A stretch of DNA of 64,000 nt from contig BCHH01000007.1 of assembly GCA_001599595.1 (NCBI GenBank), positions 1,767,785 to 1,831,784 of the forward strand. Direction: 5' to 3'. The position numbers and the translations under genes are program-made. The notes beneath the pieces were generated by a model that ran no database searches, had not been told where the DNA came from, and saw only the letters and a list, made by a program, of their open reading frames with translations. Origin of the DNA: Beverwykella pulmonaria. Lineage: Eukaryota; Ascomycota; Dothideomycetes; Pleosporales; Melanommataceae. Below are positions 58,666 to 64,000 of this stretch, piece by piece; position 1 is the first letter of the stretch, and each line of letters begins with the position of its first letter.

Positions 58666-59877
58666 CGAGTCAATGGGTCGGTGAATAGGCCGTGACTACG
58701 TAATTTTTGGACCCGAAGGGGTCAGAAATGGGGATAATGCATAACAGCATTCCCATTAGGACTCATTATGCAAGTCATCATTAAAGTATGAGTCAAATAA
58801 ATAGTACAGCACGTAGATCCGCCCGCCTAGTGGAGGGTGTGTCATCCATCAGGGGTAAAACGGGCCGAAAGGAGAGGGAAATCATAAGACTACATGACAC
58901 CGAATCTTAGTGTATGAATTTAGTATCTCGCCCGATTTGGAGCGTTAAAGATTATGGATCTCTGTTCCTCTTCTTCCACAAACAGCGCTCAAGGGTGTGT
59001 GGGCAGAGCGATGGTCAGCAGGAGGCAGTGACATGCACGTTCACTTGTGCATCAATGCTCTGCTTGTCGATGCTCAGGTCTAATGCGTCTTTCAGCTTTC
59101 GTATATTTTGAGTTCTTCTGTTTTCTGGGGTGATTCGTATCTGCAGCGACTACTCGTGGCTGCTCTAAGTACTCGTGGCTGCTCTAAGTACTCGTGGCTG
59201 CTCTAAGTACTCGTGGCTGCTCTAAGTACTCGTGGCTGCTCTAAGTACTCGTGGCTGCTCTAAGTACTCGTGTCTGCTTCACTCTCTCGTACTCACCACA
59301 CTAACTCGGGATTCCTATAATACGATCTTCCACTATATGGTAAGCTCTTTCGAAGCTAACACGCCATGAAACATCATTATGATTTCAATCTCACGCAGTG
59401 TTATCTCACTTTGCAGCCACGACACAAGTCCCCTTGTACTGACGCCAACACTAACACCGGAGGACATTCATGCATGTCCTATGAGCTTCTCTACTTCGGG
59501 AGCTGACTTGAGCTGAAGGACAAATTCTAGATCCTACTCCACCTATACTGTCCGGCTTGGCAAAACATAGGGTGATCTGGCTCGCCCCCTTTTCAAGACC
59601 TATCCATGGGATTGCGGAACTCTTCATTCATGTCAAGGAGATCTTGATATACCCCTAAATTTATTCAAGCTGAATGCTTTTTATGAATTAGATAGGCATA
59701 CGTAGACGGTGAACGCAGCATTAAGATTAGAATAAGATTCAACAGTATACTTCGAACCCTTTCCACCACATCCCTCATTTCTATGCCCATTTCTGTTTCC
59801 ACCGCCTCTTCATTCACGCTCCGCACCAATGCTTCTTCCACTACCTGTCTCTCAGGCCTTCTTCCACTTCACTCATG
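58666..59877. other. Gene-free stretch with a minisatellite
   Basis: Contains the 19-bp array at 59152-59280. No gene is supported. The presumed upstream part of the MFS relic is absent. Confidence 0.45.
59152..59280. repeat. 19-bp minisatellite
   Basis: Six identical units of ACTCGTGGCTGCTCTAAGT run head to tail from 59152 to 59265, then a diverged partial unit. The lack of divergence between units indicates recent expansion or homogenisation. Confidence 0.95.
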
Positions 59878-60792
59878 TCAACCGCCTCTTCCGCCACGGC
59901 CGTTCTCACTGCCTCCACCACGCCCCACGCCATTCTCTCTCCCATCACGATCACTTCCACCACGTCTACCACCACGCTCAGTTTCATTATCTTTCCCACT
60001 ACGACCGTTACCGCCTCCTCTTCCTCTTCCTCCATGACCATTACTACCTACTCTCCCATCGTGCTCCTTCTTGTCTCCCGTCCTTCCACGCTCATTTCCC
60101 CCGTCCCTTCCACATCTATCACTTTCACTGTTCTCGGTTCCATATCCATTTCCACTACTGCCCTCAGTATTATTCCCAGCAGGTGATTCCGTGATTCTTA
60201 CCACACTTCGTATTCGTACATGTCTCGTCCCACTGGCACATTCCATTGAGACCGAACTGCGCTTCCGACGGTGCGGCAGACGACTGGCGACCAGATGGGT
60301 AGTCTCCCTTCTTACAATTCAGTCTGTGGTGGAAAGTCCTCTTGTGGAGCTCTTGACTGCGGTCTGAAGGCGTCGGTGCGGTGGCTTGGCTGCTGGAGGA
60401 GGTAGATCTGCCATGAACGAACTTGCAATTGGGATCAAAGTAATTGGGGCTATATCGGCAGTCGCGGATGTCGCTGATGGGGTTTTCGTGGTGCTGGTGT
60501 TGGGTGTTGCTGTGACGAGTCTTCTTGGCCTTCACTCCCGTTCCTCTGAGATCGTTCTCGCAGCTGATCATCCCTATGCTTGGGCTCTCCGCGGTATGTG
60601 TCACACTTGCCGCGTTTCGAGTTCTTGCAATTCACCCTCATGCATTTCCTCTCGAGAAACGGTCTTCAGTCGCAAATCAGCAAATATTTTGTAATCATCA
60701 GACCTTTGGATGGCCTGTAAACTCTCAAAGATTGTTGGTCTTTTCTCGTGGAGTTTATATATAGGCTCGGGTAATTTTTCTAGAGCATACAA
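59878..60792 (-). pseudogene. CCCH zinc-finger gene with RGG-type tail, frames broken
   Basis: Minus-strand coding-like pieces lie in three frames. The 5' piece (60601-60792) has RPTIFESLQAIQRSDDYKIF, then a Cys-rich patch CKNSKRGKC (about 60600). The middle piece (60170-60604) has DCRYSPNYFDPNCKFVH and CQWDETCTNTKCGKNH; the last is a clean C-x5-C-x4-C-x3-H finger like those in Nab2-type poly(A)-binding proteins. The 3' piece (59878-60246) is Gly/Arg-rich (GGRGRGGGNGR), like RGG tails. No splice set I tried connects all three frames, so this is a decayed gene or one with unrecognised introns. An RNA-binding role is inferred from the fingers. Confidence 0.5.
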
Positions 60793-61517
60793 CGTGCATT
60801 AGTGACCGCTGGAGCTTGTGTGTTGCCATTCATGTCCACAAGCGAGATGGGTTTTAGCCATTCAAAGTAAATCTTAGGAACCTGAAATATAATTCGCCTT
60901 TCTGAATTAAGTTGGAAGTATCGTTTTGGCGTTTGAGTGATCAGAGATAGTATGTAAATGATTAATTTTGCGTCAATTGAACGAAATAGATGTACAAATG
61001 TTGAACATGAAATAGGAGGATGCAGCGATAAAAGTCCGTGGTACAATAGCATCATGTCAATTTTAGAACAAAGCAGAAATCTTCGAAGTTTGAAGAACAC
61101 CGTCCACCTCATTCTTCGACACACTCGGCAAAGAAATAGCGGCCTCACTAGAACGAAGCTAGGATGAATATAACAGAGTTGGAAGGAACGGAAATTACTG
61201 AAATCATGGTATCCGAGACGGCCTGAGCAGGCGCAAGAATTCCAACGATTGTGAGAGCAGAGGTGAGGGTAATACAATACAGACCTATGCGCGAAAATGA
61301 TTTTCTTTATTCGAATCAAAGAAAACTCACGATGGTAGAAGTATGAGAAAAGCAATATCTGGTTGTTGTAAAAGTACCTCTTACAATTTCAGTAGGATGT
61401 TGTAGGGTTGGAAATACTTCTTTACATTTGCGTTATCATTCATTCGGTATTTCGCATAACACATTAGCTCATTTGGAGATATTACCTTTGATATCCAACG
61501 ACCTGGCATCTCTAGCT
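60793..61517. other. Gene-free stretch
   Basis: A minus-strand frame of 191 codons (60780-61355) is hydrophobic/aromatic-biased, AT-driven and starts at a non-ATG codon or internal Met without any family motif. I do not support it. Confidence 0.4.
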
Positions 61518-62957
61518 TTACTTCAGCTCACATAACACCAGGTACGGACTAAAAACTCCTGTATTATAATTTTCAGTAAGCAGTACCATCAGAACATAAG
61601 AGAAATGGAGTACACTCACCGCCCAAGAACAGCCTCCCAGTCTTAGCATCATGTCTCGCTGTTGTAACAAAGCTCATGATCTTCGCCTCACCATCCTCCA
61701 CTATCTTTTTAACCTCATATGCATCACCCGTGCTACTGACCCTAAATATAGTCGACGGGGCCGTATTCCTGTACGGGTCACCTACAACACCCATCGCCTT
61801 AGCCAAATCCGGTAGCGCAGCCACAAAAATATCTCCATTCGCATCAACTGCAAGATTGTCAATCGGCATTTTAATCTCGATGGTGTTGACTAATTTCAGC
61901 ATCTTGTCTTTCTGCAGTTCAAAGACGCGGATCTTGCCGTCGACGCTGCTGGGGACGTAGATAAGGTTGTCTTGTCCTCTAGTGAGGCCGTTTGGGAATT
62001 TGAGATTGATAGTTGTGGAGGCGTGACATGTGCCATTGAGGGAGCAGTATGCTACGTTGCCGCCGCCGAGGATAGGATCGAATTGTTTGCGCTGTGTTGT
62101 CAGTGCTTTGCAAAACAGGATGAAGATTAAAGGTAGCACGCACTAAGCCGACTGAGCCGCAAGCGCAAACAAATTAGTATATCAAGTTGACATATATGAG
62201 TACGAATTGCGTACCTTTCTTAGAGTGGTCATTGGACACCACAAACGCCCCGTCCCCAATGATTGCCACGCGATTCGGCGACCAAACTTCTGGCGATGCT
62301 ACCGTTCTTAAATGCTGCATCGTGCTTTCCCCTCTTTTCATCTCAAAAATATCGATGGTCGCGTTAGCCCCAATCTTCAACGGATCAATATACTTCTTCT
62401 CCGCATCGACTGGAGGACGTTGGTTGATGAGGTAAAAATGAATAGTGGACGCATCAACAACTTCCGCATCGAACCCCACAAGATCTAAAGTTTCATCGCC
62501 TACTCCTGTCGCCCCAGCGTATCCTACGGGCTTGATGGGCCGCAATCCAAAGAGGCCGTCTGCACCGGGGGAGTCGATGTCGAGGATCATGAGCTCAGAG
62601 CCTCCGGGTCGGCGTCCGGAAATGTTCAGCTTGTTCATTCTACACACGATCAGTTCACGACTTTAGACCGGATAACTGGTATAGCTTCGTTATTTGAACT
62701 TACGCTTGATTCCATTCAACCCTTGCTGTTGTACCGGTGCACGCAGCATAGAGCGCTCGCGCTTCATCATCCAACCATATATCTTCACATCCAGCGAGCC
62801 TTTCATGTTCGATCCGTCGACAGGAGTATGGGAAGTCTTCGATCGGCTGAATAACGCGACGAATTCCAAATGTAACGAAAAGAATATCTTTAAGAAATAG
62901 TTGGTAGAGTGAAGCTGATAGTAGCACAAAAGCGGAAATATAGGTAGTTAGAGACAT
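61518..62957 (-). CDS. Paraoxonase/arylesterase-like six-bladed propeller protein
   Basis: The five exons, complement join 61518-61558, 61620-62091, 62144-62151, 62215-62639 and 62704-62957, total 1200 nt (399 aa). This closes the frame only with the 8-nt microexon 62144-62151. An N-terminal hydrophobic anchor (about residues 5-30) is retained, as in paraoxonases. Propeller features include ERLAGCEDIWLDD, SPNRVAIIGDGAFVVSNDHS, FPNGLTRGQDNLIYV and DNLAVDANGDIFV. These Asn/Asp pairs are where the family binds Ca2+. The end SPYLVLCELK carries the Cys that pairs with an N-terminal Cys in this family. It probably hydrolyses lactones or esters; the natural substrate is unknown. Confidence 0.85.
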
Positions 62958-64000
62958 CTTGGGCTTCGAACTGAATGTGAAGATAATGGGTAAATTTGGA
63001 GAGGAGCCTAGAAATGGGGAAGAGTAAGAAGCAGAAGAGGAAAGACAACAAGGTTGAATGTGGGGATATGGCAAAGTCCACTCTCCTTCGCTACACGTCA
63101 GACTCGACAAGAATCCTCCGCTTGGCCCTCCAGTCCCCTCCCGGGCGAAGATACCGGTTAAACTGCCCGATTTTCCTTACCGTAAGCTCAAGGAGGAAGG
63201 GCCATGATCACCGACTTTCAGCACCATAGAAAATTTATCTCTAATACTGGCACAGGAAGGGAAGGAAACAGTATAATAATTCCCTGAACGGTTCGATACG
63301 AAATGGAACGGGTCATTCTGCCTCCACATGTGAAGTTTTAGTGAAGACCCTAGGAGCACAGGGTTTCCACGGCCTTTTGACGCTTGAAAATTCCTCCTGT
63401 GGGGATTCAGACTTTGCATATTGTACGACCGATGTCGAACGTACCACACTTCACTGCACAACATGGCAGATGAATTTTTGGAGTGTTGAAGAAATGCATG
63501 GCTGGTGGTCAATTTTGGGTATTGTGCTGAATAATCATGCGCTAAGCAGGCGTCAAGCAGGAGCTTCCCCACGTTGAGAGGGCCAACTTCTAAACCCAAC
63601 ACCAACCTCTGTGGTCGGAGGGACAGTACTTACTGATTTCTCGTCTGCAAACTCTTCCATACTCGCAATCCGTCTTCCTAAACCAGAGCTCGACTGTCAA
63701 ATAGGACGTACAGTGCTTACTTGCAGGCACAGAGAAACATCTTATCATGAGTTGCCGGCTGCAGGTCCTAGATATAGCTGAGGCCGCTGCGACACGGACA
63801 CGAAATACGATAATATGGCATAACCTGCCGAGGGTATCATCAGCTGCAATTTCAGCTCTAACTTCAGCCAACCCCATGCTTTGTAACGTCTTGCTTTGGA
63901 ACTTGGAAATAAGAGCCCATGCATACCCATCCCCATACATATGAACAGAACTCCCACCATTCATTCCACATCCACTTCCCTTACCTCCCTCGATACATCA
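62958..64000. other. Stretch to the window edge without a supported gene
   Basis: Presumed promoter of the paraoxonase-like gene, then minus-strand frames (63177-63605, 63590-63964) that overlap in different phases and show no family motif. A gene running off the edge cannot be excluded. Confidence 0.35.

Noticed and set aside
60780..61355. Minus-strand frame of 191 codons
   Set aside because: AT-driven hydrophobic sequence between two better genes, with no conserved pattern and no good start.
1..64000. tRNA, rRNA and CRISPR arrays
   Set aside because: No cloverleaf with a proper GGTTCGANTCC B-box was found by eye and no ribosomal sequence was recognised; the tandem repeats have no unique spacers, and CRISPR is not expected in a fungal nucleus. 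A tRNA scan would settle missed tRNAs.

Overview
The window is nuclear DNA from a filamentous ascomycete (Pezizomycotina, possibly Leotiomycetes). The evidence is small GT-AG introns (mostly 42-250 nt) with CTAAC/CTGAC-like branch sites, core eukaryotic proteins with fungal architecture (Sec7, Sse1/Hsp110, Cullin-1, Bos1, pyruvate dehydrogenase E2, Fta1/CENP-L, Srf1) and secreted saprotroph/pathogen-type enzymes (GH115 glucuronidase, M28 aminopeptidase, type-B carboxylesterase, FAD oxidase). Exon structures were built by hand from splice consensus and reading-frame closure. All multi-exon totals given as intact divide exactly by three.

Layout. Positions 1-9.3 kb are a gene-poor, AT-rich accessory tract: two degenerate copia-like solo LTRs in opposite orientation, a foldback MITE and several short tandem repeats, with one intact gene, a secreted carboxylesterase. 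Positions 9.3-25.8 kb mix intact and decayed genes: a frameshifted, catalytically altered aspartic-protease homologue, the Golgi SNARE Bos1, a secreted M28 aminopeptidase, a small S/T-rich protein, a Myb/SANT-like protein, a secreted FAD-linked oxidase (six exons), an orphan two-exon protein and a phytanoyl-CoA-dioxygenase relic. Positions 25.8-57.9 kb are a dense housekeeping block: LAT1 (E2), SEC7, SSE1, FTA1, GH115, a MATE transporter, CUL1, a mitochondrial K+/H+-exchange-related protein, SRF1, an SDR and a TatD-like hydrolase. Several of these pairs are head-to-head over 500-750 bp. Positions 58-64 kb again carry decayed material (3' end of an MFS transporter, a broken CCCH zinc-finger gene, a 19-bp minisatellite) plus one intact paraoxonase-like gene.

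The genes do not form a biosynthetic cluster; most are independent cell functions (ER-Golgi traffic: Bos1, Sec7; proteostasis: Sse1, Cul1; mitochondrion: E2, KHE-related; kinetochore: Fta1; membrane lipid signalling: Srf1). The most interesting sequence-level observations are unusual gene structures: a stop-free, in-frame 177-nt intron in SSE1 (exitron candidate), a BOS1 start codon isolated in its own exon plus a second stop-free intron, and an 8-nt microexon in the paraoxonase-like gene. I found no convincing previously undescribed multi-gene system.
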